A stretch of 64,000 nucleotides of DNA from the NCBI GenBank assembly GCA_945870425.1, contig CAMBSD010000018.1, forward strand, positions 1 through 64,000. Reading direction: 5' to 3'. The notes beneath the pieces were generated by a model. The model had not been told where the DNA came from and did not search any database. It was given only the letters and a program-made list of their open reading frames with translations. How positions within the stretch are numbered: position 1 is the stretch's first letter; each line of letters begins with the position of its first letter. Origin of the DNA: Chitinophaga pinensis. Lineage in GTDB: Bacteria; Bacteroidota; Bacteroidia; UKL13-3. The position numbers and the translations under genes were made by a program. This document shows positions 8,777 to 17,747 of this stretch, piece by piece.

Positions 8777-9347
8777 AGATAAATTAGTTCTAAAAGTTGT
8801 TATTGGTTTATCCCTTTTTGTTTTTTTTACAGTAGTAGTTCTAAATAAACAAATTTTACCAAAACCGAGTGCAATCCCATCATGGACTTATATACTACCT
8901 ATGATAAATGCTATTATTAATGGCACGTGTAGCATTCTTTTATTGGTCTCATTATATTTTATTAAAAGAAGAAATATTGAGATACACAAACAAATTAACC
9001 TAATTGCCTTTGTGCTTTCTAGTTTGTTTTTGGTATGTTATATCTTATACCATTGGTTATCTAAAGAAACTGTATACGGAGATATGGATCACGATGGTTT
9101 ATTGAGTGAAGCTGAATCACTAGCCGTTGCTTCATCCAAGTCTATTTACTATTTCATTCTTATTTCACATATTGTTTTAGCAGCTATAGTTCTTCCCTTG
9201 GTGTTATTATCATTTTATAGCGGTTTGCAACTTGATGTAGATAAGCACAAAAAATTAGTTCGTTATTCTTTTCCAATATGGCTCTATGTTACCATTACTG
9301 GTGTAGTGGTTTATATCATGATTAGTCCATTTTATCCGCTACAATAA
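8751..9347 (+). CDS. DUF420 membrane protein with an EF-hand-like loop
   Basis: DUF420 proteins are small membrane proteins commonly encoded with cytochrome oxidase genes; their exact role is not established, assembly being likely. Five hydrophobic helices are visible in 198 aa, with conserved INLIAFVLSSLFLVCYILYH and YYFILISHIVLAAIVLPLVL segments whose His residues are typical. Between helices 3 and 4 is the loop DMDHDGLLSEAE (residues 111-122), which fits the 12-residue EF-hand calcium loop (Asp at 1, 3, 5; Gly at 6; Glu at 12). The gene overlaps the SCO gene by 26 nt and is the last gene of the operon. Confidence 0.88.
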   Translation: MSTTNLESKDKLVLKVVIGLSLFVFFTVVVLNKQILPKPSAIPSWTYILPMINAIINGTCSILLLVSLYFIKRRNIEIHKQINLIAFVLSSLFLVCYILYHWLSKETVYGDMDHDGLLSEAESLAVASSKSIYYFILISHIVLAAIVLPLVLLSFYSGLQLDVDKHKKLVRYSFPIWLYVTITGVVVYIMISPFYPLQ

Positions 9348-9396
9348 TCAGTATTTTGTAACGATTTATTGGTAGCAATTTTGCTTTAGGCTTTTG

Positions 9397-9404
9397 TATA
9401 TTTG
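9397..9404 (+). promoter_or_regulatory. candidate promoter -7 element for the YihY gene
   Basis: TATATTTG matches the Bacteroidota -7 consensus TANNTTTG and ends 11 nt before the ATG at 9416. No good -33 TTTG box is seen at the expected spacing. Confidence 0.35.
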
Positions 9405-9415
9405 TGATTCATTTA

Positions 9416-10408
9416 ATGAAAAAAGCAAAATTACTTCATTCAAAACCGATTAAGTGGCTATATAGAGTGACCCAAAAGATGGGTTTCCCTGGCAACAAAA
9501 ACTTAAGCATGTATGCCGTAATGGAGTTTTTTGTTAGAACCGTTTCAAAAAAAGATCTTCAGATGAGAAGCTCTGCGCTATCCTTCACCTTTTTTTTAGC
9601 ATTGTTTCCATCCGCTATTTTCTTTTTTACTTTAATTGCCTATTTGCCGGTAAAACAAGATCATGCTAAGATATTGTTTTTTATATCTGAAATGATGCCT
9701 AAAAGTGCTTATGAAACCATTAGTGAAACTCTTGAGGATATTCTGAAAACACAGAGAAGAGGATTACTTTCAATAGGTTTTTTTTCAGCATTATACTTTT
9801 CTACCAATGGCTTTCATTCATTAATGAATTCGCTCAATAAATACAGTGGAACCGAAGAGAACAGACCTTTTTGGAAGCAAAGACTTGTGGCTTTTGGTTT
9901 AACTTTTTTTGCATCGGTTTTAATTCTACTTTCTGTTTTGATGATAACAATAGGTAATATCACCATAAAGTGGCTTAGCAAAAATCATTGGTTGCCTAAT
10001 GGTGGCTCAGCCTTTGCTTTAAACACACTTAATTATTTGATTGTGGCACTCATCTGTTTTGCAATTGTTGGTGCTATATATTACTATGCCCCAGCAAAGC
10101 ATCGCATGTGGAAGTTCTTTTCAGCGGGAGCTATATTTGCATGTATTAGCATTTTGGTCACTACAACTGGTTTTTCATACTATGTTAATTATTTCAATAC
10201 CTACAACAAAGTATATGGTTCGATAGGTGTCCTAATTGTTATCATGATGCTTATCTACATCAATATGTATATTTTGCTTTTAGGTTATGAATTGAATGTT
10301 GCCATTGATTTGGCTGCCAAGCAAGAGAATAAAAACATTGCTCGCAGACAGAGACAAAACAAAATAATATTCCTCGATATACCCCATGACGAATCAAACA
10401 ATAATTAG
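9416..10408 (+). CDS. YihY/BrkB family inner-membrane protein
   Basis: The 330-aa protein belongs to the YihY (formerly RNase BN/BrkB) family of integral membrane proteins with about six helices. Characteristic stretches are LQMRSSALSFTFFLALFPSAIFFF, the FSTNGFHSLMNSLNKYSG segment after a hydrophobic helix, YYYAPAKHRMWKFFSAGAIFA, and YINMYILLLGYELNVAI near the C-terminus. The old RNase BN assignment is not supported for the family, and its function remains unclear; transport has been proposed. I prefer ATG 9416 over GTG 9404 because it starts with a basic MKKAKLL segment and the GTG lies inside a promoter-like element. Confidence 0.88.
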   Translation: MKKAKLLHSKPIKWLYRVTQKMGFPGNKNLSMYAVMEFFVRTVSKKDLQMRSSALSFTFFLALFPSAIFFFTLIAYLPVKQDHAKILFFISEMMPKSAYETISETLEDILKTQRRGLLSIGFFSALYFSTNGFHSLMNSLNKYSGTEENRPFWKQRLVAFGLTFFASVLILLSVLMITIGNITIKWLSKNHWLPNGGSAFALNTLNYLIVALICFAIVGAIYYYAPAKHRMWKFFSAGAIFACISILVTTTGFSYYVNYFNTYNKVYGSIGVLIVIMMLIYINMYILLLGYELNVAIDLAAKQENKNIARRQRQNKIIFLDIPHDESNNN

Positions 10409-10446
10409 AAACTTTTATTACAAACGCTTGTTTATTTGTTAAGGTT

Positions 10447-11322
10447 ATGAGAAGAAAAGTTAGAGTAGGTGGTGTGCCAGAGCATTTCAACATAGCTTGG
10501 CACTTGGCTATAGAAGAAGGTAGTTTTGATAGGTGCGGAATTGATATTGAATGGGTGAATGTGCCAGGAGGAACTGGGGCCATGTGTCAGATGCTACGTA
10601 ATGGTGATATTGATATGGCCATAGCCTTGACAGAAGGTGTTATTTCCGATATAATTCATGGTAATCCTAGTAAGATTGTACAGTTTTTTGTAAATTCTCC
10701 TTTGAGATGGGGCATCTATACAGGTGCTAATAATGAATTGCAAAATCTTGAAAACATTGAAGGTAGAAAATATGCTATTAGCAGGTTTAAATCTGGATCG
10801 CATTTGATGGCTTATGTTAATGCTGCTCGTTTGGGTATAAAAATTATTGAAGATGATTTTGTTATCATTGGAAATTTGGAAGGTGCACGAAAAGCCTTGG
10901 CAAGCCAGCAAGCTGATTTATTTATGTGGGAAAAATTTACTACTAAACCTTTTGTTGATAGCGGTGAGTTTAAATTTCTGGGTGAATGTAGAACCCCTTG
11001 GCCTTGTTTTGTTGTGGTTGCCACTGATGAATTTATAAATAACCAAAACGAATCCTTACATGAAGTATTAGATATCATCAATCAGTCTTGCCATGATTTG
11101 AAAAGTAATCAAGAAGCGGTTGATTTAATTGCTTGGAGATACCAAATAAAATTGGCTGATGCGATGCAATGGTTTTCAGAACTTGAGTATGCTGCAAGGC
11201 CTCAGATCAGTGAAGCCTATATGAATGATATATTAGCTAAACTTAAACAGTTTAGTATAATTGATAGTATTCCGGAAATAGAAGAAATTTGCTACTCTGC
11301 CAATGTTGATGTGCTTAATTAG
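10447..11322 (+). CDS. soluble substrate-binding-like protein (Ca3427-like PBP2 fold)
   Basis: The 291-aa protein starts directly with RKVRVGGVPEHFNIAWHLA and continues with GIDIEWVNVPGGTGAMCQML and GDIDMAIALTEGV, the pattern of type 2 periplasmic-binding folds of the SsuA/THI5/Ca3427 kind. KYAISRFKSGSHLMAYVNA is another family stretch. No signal peptide or lipobox is visible, and no ABC permease or ATPase genes are nearby, so it is probably cytoplasmic rather than a transport receptor. Members of this fold include enzymes of pyrimidine/thiamine chemistry and many of unknown role; the ligand cannot be read from the sequence. It starts 38 nt after the YihY gene. Confidence 0.75.
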   Translation: MRRKVRVGGVPEHFNIAWHLAIEEGSFDRCGIDIEWVNVPGGTGAMCQMLRNGDIDMAIALTEGVISDIIHGNPSKIVQFFVNSPLRWGIYTGANNELQNLENIEGRKYAISRFKSGSHLMAYVNAARLGIKIIEDDFVIIGNLEGARKALASQQADLFMWEKFTTKPFVDSGEFKFLGECRTPWPCFVVVATDEFINNQNESLHEVLDIINQSCHDLKSNQEAVDLIAWRYQIKLADAMQWFSELEYAARPQISEAYMNDILAKLKQFSIIDSIPEIEEICYSANVDVLN

Positions 11323-11417
11323 GCAATAAAAGTTGAAATGTTCATTCTAACTGCCGTCATACTGCAATTAGCTTCAAATTCAATCTAATTCCTATTAAGT
11401 TTATTCAGACCCAAAAA

Positions 11418-13436
11418 CTACTTCATCAAACGAAGCAATAGTATTTCAAGAAGGATAAAGGCCAAAGCTGCAAAAAGAGCATATTTCCAATACGAGGTCC
11501 CATACTCTTCCAATTCTATTTTTTTCTTCATTGTGCTCATGTCTTCTTTAATGATTTCAGCAGAAGGGTTAATCTTCTCTAATTCGCTATTGGTGAAGTT
11601 AACCATATACGATTCCACTCTATTATAGTTGAATGACACAGAAGCTAGAATCTTGGATTTATCTCCTTTAATTTGATATAAGCCAGCTTCTTTTATTTGA
11701 TCATCAACAAAAATTGTCTTTTCATCTTGATTGTTTTGGATATCGGCAACCATTTCAAATTTATCTTTGCTGATATATCCAATTTTATCCTCACTTTCCG
11801 ACTTGAATTTTACTAACTTATCCTTGCCAATAGTATAATATAATTCAGGTGCTATTTGCTTTCCTAAAGCAATTTTTAGTATGAAAGGAACAAAGAAGGC
11901 ATGTTTTTGAAATGAGCTAAAATCATCACTAAATGGAGAAGCGGCATAAAATATTTTTCCCTTTCCAAAATTCGATTTGAAAATAAATGGTGCGCCATTG
12001 TCCAAAGAAAATATTTCTGAACCTCTGGTGTTTGATGAAATATTAAAAGGATAATAGGCAAATAAACTAGGGGCATCCATGTTTTGCGGAAGTTTATTGA
12101 AGACACCTTTAAACAAATCATCTTGTGTGTTTATCTTATCAATCTTTAATTCTTGCTTGGTTAACTCTGTATATTGAATGTTTGATAAACCAGATGATAG
12201 TACATTTAAACCTTGGATTTGAGAACTGTTTGATGGAGGAATAATGAGTAAATAGCCTCCATTCAATACATGTTTTTTTAGTTCTTCTATAAAGCCTGAT
12301 GAAATATTTTCAGGTTCATTAAGGATAATAAGTTGCTTTTTTTTAAATGAAGAAAAGTCGAGTTGTTTAATATTTTGTGTGCTGCTTTGGTAATAGCCAT
12401 CCACCTTCAATACTTGTTTTAAATATACATTTTCTTTCTTATCATTTATAATTAATACTTCTGCATTGTAGCTTGGTGAAATGGTAAAATACAATTTGTC
12501 GTCAAAAGTGATAGGGTTATCAATGATACTTAACTCGGCATTTTGAAATGCCTCAGTGCCACATGTAAATGTAAGGTTTATATCTATATAAGAATGACTC
12601 TCACAAGTAAAATTTTGTAAGCCTTTTTGTACTTTATTTATGGATAATACCAAAGGTAGATTTTCAGATTTTTCATCGCTTTCATTTCTTAGTCTAACCT
12701 TTATAGTAACTGGTGAATTCGGTTTTACCAATGGTGTTAAAAGCCAAGCTGAATCAATGAAAAGGTTTTGTTGTTTTTCTGCTTCAATGGGTATGAATTT
12801 TACTGATAAGTTTGAATCCAATTCGTTATTACTAGCATTCAATTGTTTCTGCTGAAAATCACTGATGATATATGAGATTCGCTCGGTGTTATTCTGACTT
12901 AAAGCTTGTGATTGACGGGATAAAATTTGACTTAAGTTTTTGCTTGAAGCGCTTAGTTTTATTTCATCAAGCATGTTTAGAAAATCTTGTTTATTCACCA
13001 ATCTTTGGTGTTTGCCTTCAAAATCGTTGCTTAGCAATTGAAATTGACAATCGCTTTTATATACATCTACTATTTGACGGGCTTTATTTTTGGCAGTTTC
13101 AAGCAGTTCGCCATCCTTGCCAATAGCACTCATGCTAAAACTATTGTCTACAAATATGCTTACTGTTTTATCTTTTTGAATGCTTTTATTTTTTTGATAT
13201 GGAAGATAGGGTTGTGCAAATGCAATCACTAAAAAGGATATGGCCAAAATCCTGCATAGTAATACCAACCAGTTTTTTATGTTCTGTTGTTTTTGGTTTT
13301 TCTCAATTACTTGTTTTAAGAAACGAATGTCGCTAAATACTATTTTTTTATACCTTCTGAAATTAAACAGATGGATAATAATAGGTATGGATATGGCAAA
13401 TAAGGCAAATAAAAATCCAGGATAAACAAATTGCAT
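11418..13436 (-). CDS. BatA-type membrane protein with VWA and GATase-like domains
   Basis: The protein starts MQFVYPGFLFALFAISIPII, the N-terminal double-transmembrane BatA (aerotolerance) domain, with the second helix near LVLLCRILAISFLVIAFAQPYLP. The track start at 13472 adds 12 unconserved residues, so I use the Met at 13436 (672 aa). A VWA domain follows with the MIDAS-like DNSFS motif (VSIFVDNSFSMSA). A later region with IEELKKHVLNGGYLLIIPPS resembles the glutamine amidotransferase-like domain found in these proteins. A C-terminal helix (YALFAALAFILLEILLL) anchors the other end. Such proteins are common in Bacteroidota; their role is unknown, possibly stress-related assembly. It converges with the substrate-binding-like gene. 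Confidence 0.85.
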   Translation of the reverse strand: MQFVYPGFLFALFAISIPIIIHLFNFRRYKKIVFSDIRFLKQVIEKNQKQQNIKNWLVLLCRILAISFLVIAFAQPYLPYQKNKSIQKDKTVSIFVDNSFSMSAIGKDGELLETAKNKARQIVDVYKSDCQFQLLSNDFEGKHQRLVNKQDFLNMLDEIKLSASSKNLSQILSRQSQALSQNNTERISYIISDFQQKQLNASNNELDSNLSVKFIPIEAEKQQNLFIDSAWLLTPLVKPNSPVTIKVRLRNESDEKSENLPLVLSINKVQKGLQNFTCESHSYIDINLTFTCGTEAFQNAELSIIDNPITFDDKLYFTISPSYNAEVLIINDKKENVYLKQVLKVDGYYQSSTQNIKQLDFSSFKKKQLIILNEPENISSGFIEELKKHVLNGGYLLIIPPSNSSQIQGLNVLSSGLSNIQYTELTKQELKIDKINTQDDLFKGVFNKLPQNMDAPSLFAYYPFNISSNTRGSEIFSLDNGAPFIFKSNFGKGKIFYAASPFSDDFSSFQKHAFFVPFILKIALGKQIAPELYYTIGKDKLVKFKSESEDKIGYISKDKFEMVADIQNNQDEKTIFVDDQIKEAGLYQIKGDKSKILASVSFNYNRVESYMVNFTNSELEKINPSAEIIKEDMSTMKKKIELEEYGTSYWKYALFAALAFILLEILLLRLMK

Positions 13437-13591
13437 AACACAATAATAAGCTTCTAAAGTCTTTGCTTCCAAATTTCGTTTATAAATTTAAGAAAGAAAA
13501 GGGTTTGAGGCCGTTTTTTACTTTTAGTGATGGGCTTTAAACAGCTTGAGGCAAAATTTTGAAAACAGCCAGAGGCTAATCAATAAGTTCA

Positions 13592-13606
13592 CTAGCGGGA
13601 CGCTAG
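13592..13606. repeat. 15-nt hairpin repeat with GCGGGACGC core
   Basis: CTAGCGGGACGCTAG has a 6-bp stem and GGA loop. The same core with a different but still paired outer stem occurs at 57507-57521. It lies in the gap between the BatA-like gene and the GNAT remnant, which also holds a TGCCTCAATAAAT stretch. Confidence 0.6.
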
Positions 13607-13701
13607 CGATTTCTGTGGTTCGAAAAGTCTGACACGCTAGTATTTTGTATGCCTCAATAAATCAGGTAATTTCTTCTTTGATTTGTTTGTATCCTATTTT
13701 T

Positions 13702-14172
13702 TCAAAAACTCATATCATACCTATCAAGTCCAGGTCCGTATTCGTCTTTAGTTATTTTGTGTATTTTGAAACCGAATTTTTCGAAAAAGGAATAGGTATG
13801 CTGAGAGGTGTCAAGCACAATCTTATATTCAGAATATAACATCTTGATTTGATTTATTCTGTGTTGAAATAACAAGCTGCCATAACCTTTTTTGTGATGA
13901 TTTTGATTTACCATTCCCCACACCATATTGACATTGGGTTTGTCTTTCACAATATAAAAGCCACCACAAGCTTGGATTTCCAAGTTTTCTTCTAATACGT
14001 AGAAGTAATCCGCTGATGAAGTTTGATAAGTAATTTGACCGCTATCCTGCCCATTCAACTAATTTTCTAATCCTACTATTTCATCGGCATCAAAATATTT
14101 AGGGCAATTACTCTCGAAAATAGCAAGGCAGGCTTGTCTGTCTTGCGCCAAATAAGGTCGTATACTTACCAT
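13702..14172 (-). pseudogene. GNAT acetyltransferase gene interrupted by in-frame TAG
   Basis: Reading from ATG 14172 gives MVSIRPYLAQDRQACLAIFE and then GLEN, a normal GNAT start, until a TAG at 14061-14059 (codon 38). The same frame continues as LNGQDSGQITYQ through ACGGFYIVKDK and the acetyl-CoA loop HHKKGYGSLLF to TSQHTYSFFEKFGF. The ORF track sees only the part after the stop, beginning at a TTG. The ATG overlaps the stop of the upstream GNAT gene (ATGGTAA), which supports 14172 as the original start. A single base change (for example Trp TGG to TAG) or a sequencing error explains the break. Substrate unknown. Confidence 0.82.
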
Positions 14173-14684
14173 TTCTTTAACATTACTTTGTTATCGTATC
14201 TGTTTATTTCCCTTTGAAATGGGGCATTACCAATACAAATATAGTTTTGTCTTTCATAGAATTGAATAGCTCTATAGTTTTCTTCATATACCCAAAGCCA
14301 CATTTCGTGCAGTCCTTTTGACTTAACAATTTTCTCTGCTTCTAATAATAAATGATAGCCAATACCTTGGCCGCAAAACCATTCAAGGATATAGAGTTTG
14401 TTTAACTCTGTTGCTGTAATATTACCAACAGGGCTTTTTTTATTAAATTCAATCTCTGCTACACCCACCAGATTTCCTTTGTATTCGGCCAGTATCAAAC
14501 AATCTGAATGCTGAATTATTAATTCTTGGAGTCTTTCTTCTGAAAACTGTTTTGTTATAAAATTGGCATATTCATCTGAAACGCCTTCCGTTCCATAGGT
14601 TTGGATATAAACCTGTTTGAATAGTATGGATAGTTTTTTTACATCACTAATGTTGGCTAGCCTATACTTGATTTCTTTTTTCAT
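14166..14684 (-). CDS. GNAT family N-acetyltransferase
   Basis: The 172-aa protein fits the full GNAT fold: an N-terminal YRLANISDVKKLSILF segment, LILAEYKGNLVGVAEIEF, ELNKLYILEWFCGQGIGYHLLLEAE with the acetyl-CoA-binding Q/R-x-x-G-x-G loop as CGQGIG, and MWLWVYEENYRAIQFYERQNY near the C-terminus. The RAIQFYER motif is typical of RimI/PhnO-like members. The acceptor substrate cannot be inferred. Its stop overlaps the start of the broken GNAT gene downstream, so the two were cotranscribed. Confidence 0.88.
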   Translation of the reverse strand: MKKEIKYRLANISDVKKLSILFKQVYIQTYGTEGVSDEYANFITKQFSEERLQELIIQHSDCLILAEYKGNLVGVAEIEFNKKSPVGNITATELNKLYILEWFCGQGIGYHLLLEAEKIVKSKGLHEMWLWVYEENYRAIQFYERQNYICIGNAPFQREINRYDNKVMLKKW

Positions 14685-14750
14685 ACTTAGATATTTGCTT
14701 TTCTTTGATGGTAAGTGTTAGACATCTTAGGGGTTTTGAATTGACACTTC

Positions 14751-15452
14751 TCATTTCCTTCCCCTAAGCATATGTCTTTTTCCTATTGGACCTGGGAGAC
14801 GTTCTACTTTAAATCCGGCTGCACGCATGGCTCTTTTTACATCTCCTTTACTCGAATAGGTCAAAAGGCTTGCCCCATCTTTCATGATTTGGTAAAGTGT
14901 AGAAAAAATCTCAACTGTCCACAGTTCAGGTTGCTTGGCAGGGTCGAATGCATCCATGTAAACTAAATCAAAATGATTGGTCGTTTTGCTAAGGGGATGC
15001 TTGGCTATGTCTTCAATTTTGGAATGAAATTTTTGCAAAGAGAACTGCGTATTCAAATCGTTTTTTTTGTTCCATTCACTGGTATGAATTTGGTTGAATA
15101 TATCCTTCTCATCCTCATTCATCCAATCGGAATAATTCAATTGTTCTATCAATGGCAAATCAAGTGGGAAGGCTTCAATGCCTGTATAATCGCAATCCAC
15201 CTGTTGCTTATTACATTCAATATAACTTAATATCGCATTTAAACCTGTTCCAAATCCAAGCTCTAAAATCTGTATGCGATTGTTTACATTTTTTTCTAAT
15301 TGTGCTTTCAAACCAGCTTCAATAAAAACATGCAAACTTTCTTGTAAAGCACCATTTGTTGAATGGTAGCTTTCGTTTATTTGGGCATTAAATAGGGTAT
15401 GAGAACCATCTTTGGTTAATTGTAATTGAGGGTTTCCGAATGTTTCAGTCAT
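14751..15452 (-). CDS. mnmD: tRNA 5-methylaminomethyl-2-thiouridine methyltransferase
   Basis: MnmD performs the last methylation of mnm5s2U at the tRNA wobble position, here as a stand-alone enzyme rather than the MnmC fusion. The SAM-binding motif is ILELGFGTGLNAIL. DLVYMDAFDPAKQPELW is the conserved catalytic segment with the D-A-F-x-P signature, followed by LLTYSSKGDVKRAMRAAGF and a C-terminal GPIGKRHMLRG typical of the family. The N-terminal DGSHTLFNAQINESYHSTNGA also matches MnmD. Its start is 1 nt from the end of the adjacent upstream gene, suggesting one transcript. Confidence 0.95.
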   Translation of the reverse strand: MTETFGNPQLQLTKDGSHTLFNAQINESYHSTNGALQESLHVFIEAGLKAQLEKNVNNRIQILELGFGTGLNAILSYIECNKQQVDCDYTGIEAFPLDLPLIEQLNYSDWMNEDEKDIFNQIHTSEWNKKNDLNTQFSLQKFHSKIEDIAKHPLSKTTNHFDLVYMDAFDPAKQPELWTVEIFSTLYQIMKDGASLLTYSSKGDVKRAMRAAGFKVERLPGPIGKRHMLRGRK

Positions 15453-15453
15453 C

Positions 15454-16455
15454 TTATTTGATGTCTAAATACAACATCACCGGCAAGTGGTCGCTGTAGC
15501 CATTTAGGAATTTCATACCACCAAATGTGCGAAGAGGATTTCCTTTGTATTTTTCTTCTGTTTCAAGCATCCACTCCTGTTTGAAAATATCTGTTGAATT
15601 AGCCTTGTACCATATTTTGGTTTTACAATTAACCAAATTATTACTTAGCATAATTTGATCCAAAAAGTTCCATTCTCCTTTATGTCTATAACTACCTTTG
15701 CCTTGTTCCATAAGTCCATACATAGGGTTGAAGAAACCATTAGCTTGAATAGTTTTTACATCACCTGTAGCGCCAATCACGTCTTTTATGCTAGCATTAT
15801 TGGGGTAATCATTAAAATCACCCATCACAATGATATTGGCTTTAGCATCTTTTTTATAAAGGCTATCACATATATGTTTTACAACTCCTGCCACATATAA
15901 CCTTTTAGGTTCTGATTCTTTTTCGCCTTCTCTGCGGCTAGGGAAATGGTTTACTAGGAAATAAATATGCTCATTGTTATTCAATGTGATATTTGCAAAC
16001 AAGATGCCTCGTGTTTTATCACCACCTAAACCATCAGGATTAATGGTGAATAGTTTACCTTTTGCTTCTTTTACAATGTTTTTTTTGAAAATTAATGCAT
16101 TGTCAATACCTCTTTCATCTGGCCCTTCAAAAAATACAGGCTGGAAATTGCTTGCAATTAACTGTTTATTGTTAATCAAATCAGTCAATGAATGAATGCT
16201 TTCAACCTCGCACATACCCAAAAAATCAGGGTTTAAAGCGGAGATTACTTTAGCCATATTGTTCAATTTGGCATAGTATCTTTCTGTATTCCATTTGTAT
16301 TTGCCCTCTGGTAGAAACTCCTCATCATTTTTATCAGGGTCGTTGATGGTATCAAATAAATTTTCTTGGTTGTAGAAGGCTACGCAAACTTTTTGTTGGG
16401 CATAGCTGTTAATAATGGTAAGGTTTAGCACAAGCGCAAAAAATATTCTTTTCAT
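15454..16455 (-). CDS. secreted endonuclease/exonuclease/phosphatase family protein
   Basis: The 333-aa protein has a signal peptide (MKRIFFALVLNLTIINSYAQ) and an EEP fold. Metal and catalytic motifs are visible: VAFYNQENLFDT, GMCEVE (metal-binding Glu), the NHFPSRREGE segment, IVMGDFNDYPNN (catalytic Asp and Asn), and YSDHLPVMLYLD (terminal Asp-His). In Bacteroidota such exported EEP proteins are annotated as endonucleases or phosphatases; the substrate is unresolved. The upstream 96 nt have no gene, and the VWA gene is divergent. Confidence 0.9.
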   Translation of the reverse strand: MKRIFFALVLNLTIINSYAQQKVCVAFYNQENLFDTINDPDKNDEEFLPEGKYKWNTERYYAKLNNMAKVISALNPDFLGMCEVESIHSLTDLINNKQLIASNFQPVFFEGPDERGIDNALIFKKNIVKEAKGKLFTINPDGLGGDKTRGILFANITLNNNEHIYFLVNHFPSRREGEKESEPKRLYVAGVVKHICDSLYKKDAKANIIVMGDFNDYPNNASIKDVIGATGDVKTIQANGFFNPMYGLMEQGKGSYRHKGEWNFLDQIMLSNNLVNCKTKIWYKANSTDIFKQEWMLETEEKYKGNPLRTFGGMKFLNGYSDHLPVMLYLDIK

Positions 16456-16551
16456 GAGGGCAAAGTAAATAGTTAAGTTGTAAATTATACAGATTATTTA
16501 TTGGTTAAGATGAAAACTTATTGGTTTTAATAACGTAATTAGCAGCAAAGA

Positions 16552-17649
16552 ATGATAGGATTTAATTTTACAAAATACCTTCCTTCGCCCAATGGTGAAG
16601 ATAAGTTTCAGCAAATGCTAAACCTTTTCATGCAGTTGTTGCAATACACCAATGGAGATGTGACCGAGGCGATGGATTGGATGAACCAAATTGACCGTGA
16701 ATACAAGCTTACGGACAATAAATATGGTATGGGTAATTTTGTTCAAGACCTAAAAGACAAAGGCTACATAAAAGAAAACCCCTCAAACGGTAATTTTGAT
16801 GTTACATCTAAAACCAATCAAACCATTAGGCAAAAGTCTTTGGAAGAGGTTTTTGGTAAATTGAAAAAAACTGGTCAAGGTAATCATAAGACCAATTTTA
16901 TAGGAGTTGGAGATGAAGTGACAAGTGATTTGAGGCAATTTAGTTTTGGTGACAGTGTGGATCAAATTGACATGACTGCATCTATACACAATGCCCAAGT
17001 AAATCATGGTATTGATAGTTTTAACCTCACCGAAAATGACTTAGAAATAAAGGAGCGTGACCATAAAAGTCAAACAAGTACTGTGTTGATGATAGACATT
17101 TCACACAGCATGATATTGTATGGTGAAGACCGCATTACACCTGCTAAAAAGGTAGCTATGGCCTTGGCTGAGTTAATTAATACAAAATACCCTAAAGATA
17201 CTTTAGATATTATAGTTTTTGGCAATGATGCATGGCCTATTGAAATTAAGGATTTGCCATTTTTACAAGTGGGTCCATATCATACCAATACTTATGCTGG
17301 CCTTGAATTAGCGATGGATATTTTGAGAAAAAGGAAGGTGAGTAATAAACAAATATTTATGATTACAGATGGTAAACCTACCTGTTTAAAAGAAGGAAAT
17401 GGGTATTACCAAAATAGTTTCGGTTTGGATAGAAAGGTAATCAATAAAACACTTACTATGGCTGCACAAGCACGAAAACTAAAGGTGCCAATTACAACAT
17501 TTATGATAGCTAGTGATCCTTATTTGCAAGAGTTTGTGAGAGAGTTTACAAAAGTTAATAATGGCAAGGCTTATTACAGTGGATTAAATGGATTGGGAGA
17601 TTTTGTGTTTGAAGATTTTGAAAAGAATAGAAGGAAGAATGTTAGGTAA
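16552..17649 (+). CDS. VWA domain protein paired with a MoxR-like ATPase
   Basis: The 365-aa protein is soluble, without a signal peptide. Residues 1-160 are a less conserved region containing TNGDVTEAMDWMNQIDREY. The C-terminal half is a von Willebrand A domain with the MIDAS motif in VLMIDISHSMILYGEDR, a Thr in YHTNTYAGLELAM and the Asp in IFMITDGKPTCL, so metal binding should be intact. VWA proteins next to AAA ATPases resemble Mg-chelatase and MoxR systems in which the VWA protein recruits a target to the ATPase. The partner follows 98 nt downstream. The target is unknown. Confidence 0.85.
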   Translation: MIGFNFTKYLPSPNGEDKFQQMLNLFMQLLQYTNGDVTEAMDWMNQIDREYKLTDNKYGMGNFVQDLKDKGYIKENPSNGNFDVTSKTNQTIRQKSLEEVFGKLKKTGQGNHKTNFIGVGDEVTSDLRQFSFGDSVDQIDMTASIHNAQVNHGIDSFNLTENDLEIKERDHKSQTSTVLMIDISHSMILYGEDRITPAKKVAMALAELINTKYPKDTLDIIVFGNDAWPIEIKDLPFLQVGPYHTNTYAGLELAMDILRKRKVSNKQIFMITDGKPTCLKEGNGYYQNSFGLDRKVINKTLTMAAQARKLKVPITTFMIASDPYLQEFVREFTKVNNGKAYYSGLNGLGDFVFEDFEKNRRKNVR

Positions 17650-17747
17650 TTTAGAATTAGGAATTAAGAATTAAAAATTAGGAAGAAATAGAATGAATTA
17701 GGCTTTTGATCAAATCTTCAAAATTTCTGATTGTAACAAAAAAAAAG

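Noticed and set aside
14059-14061. Possible recoding of TAG (or TAA at 57921) as an amino acid
   Set aside because: All three stop codons end other genes in the window normally and no selenocysteine- or pyrrolysine-type context is visible, so mutation or sequencing error is simpler.
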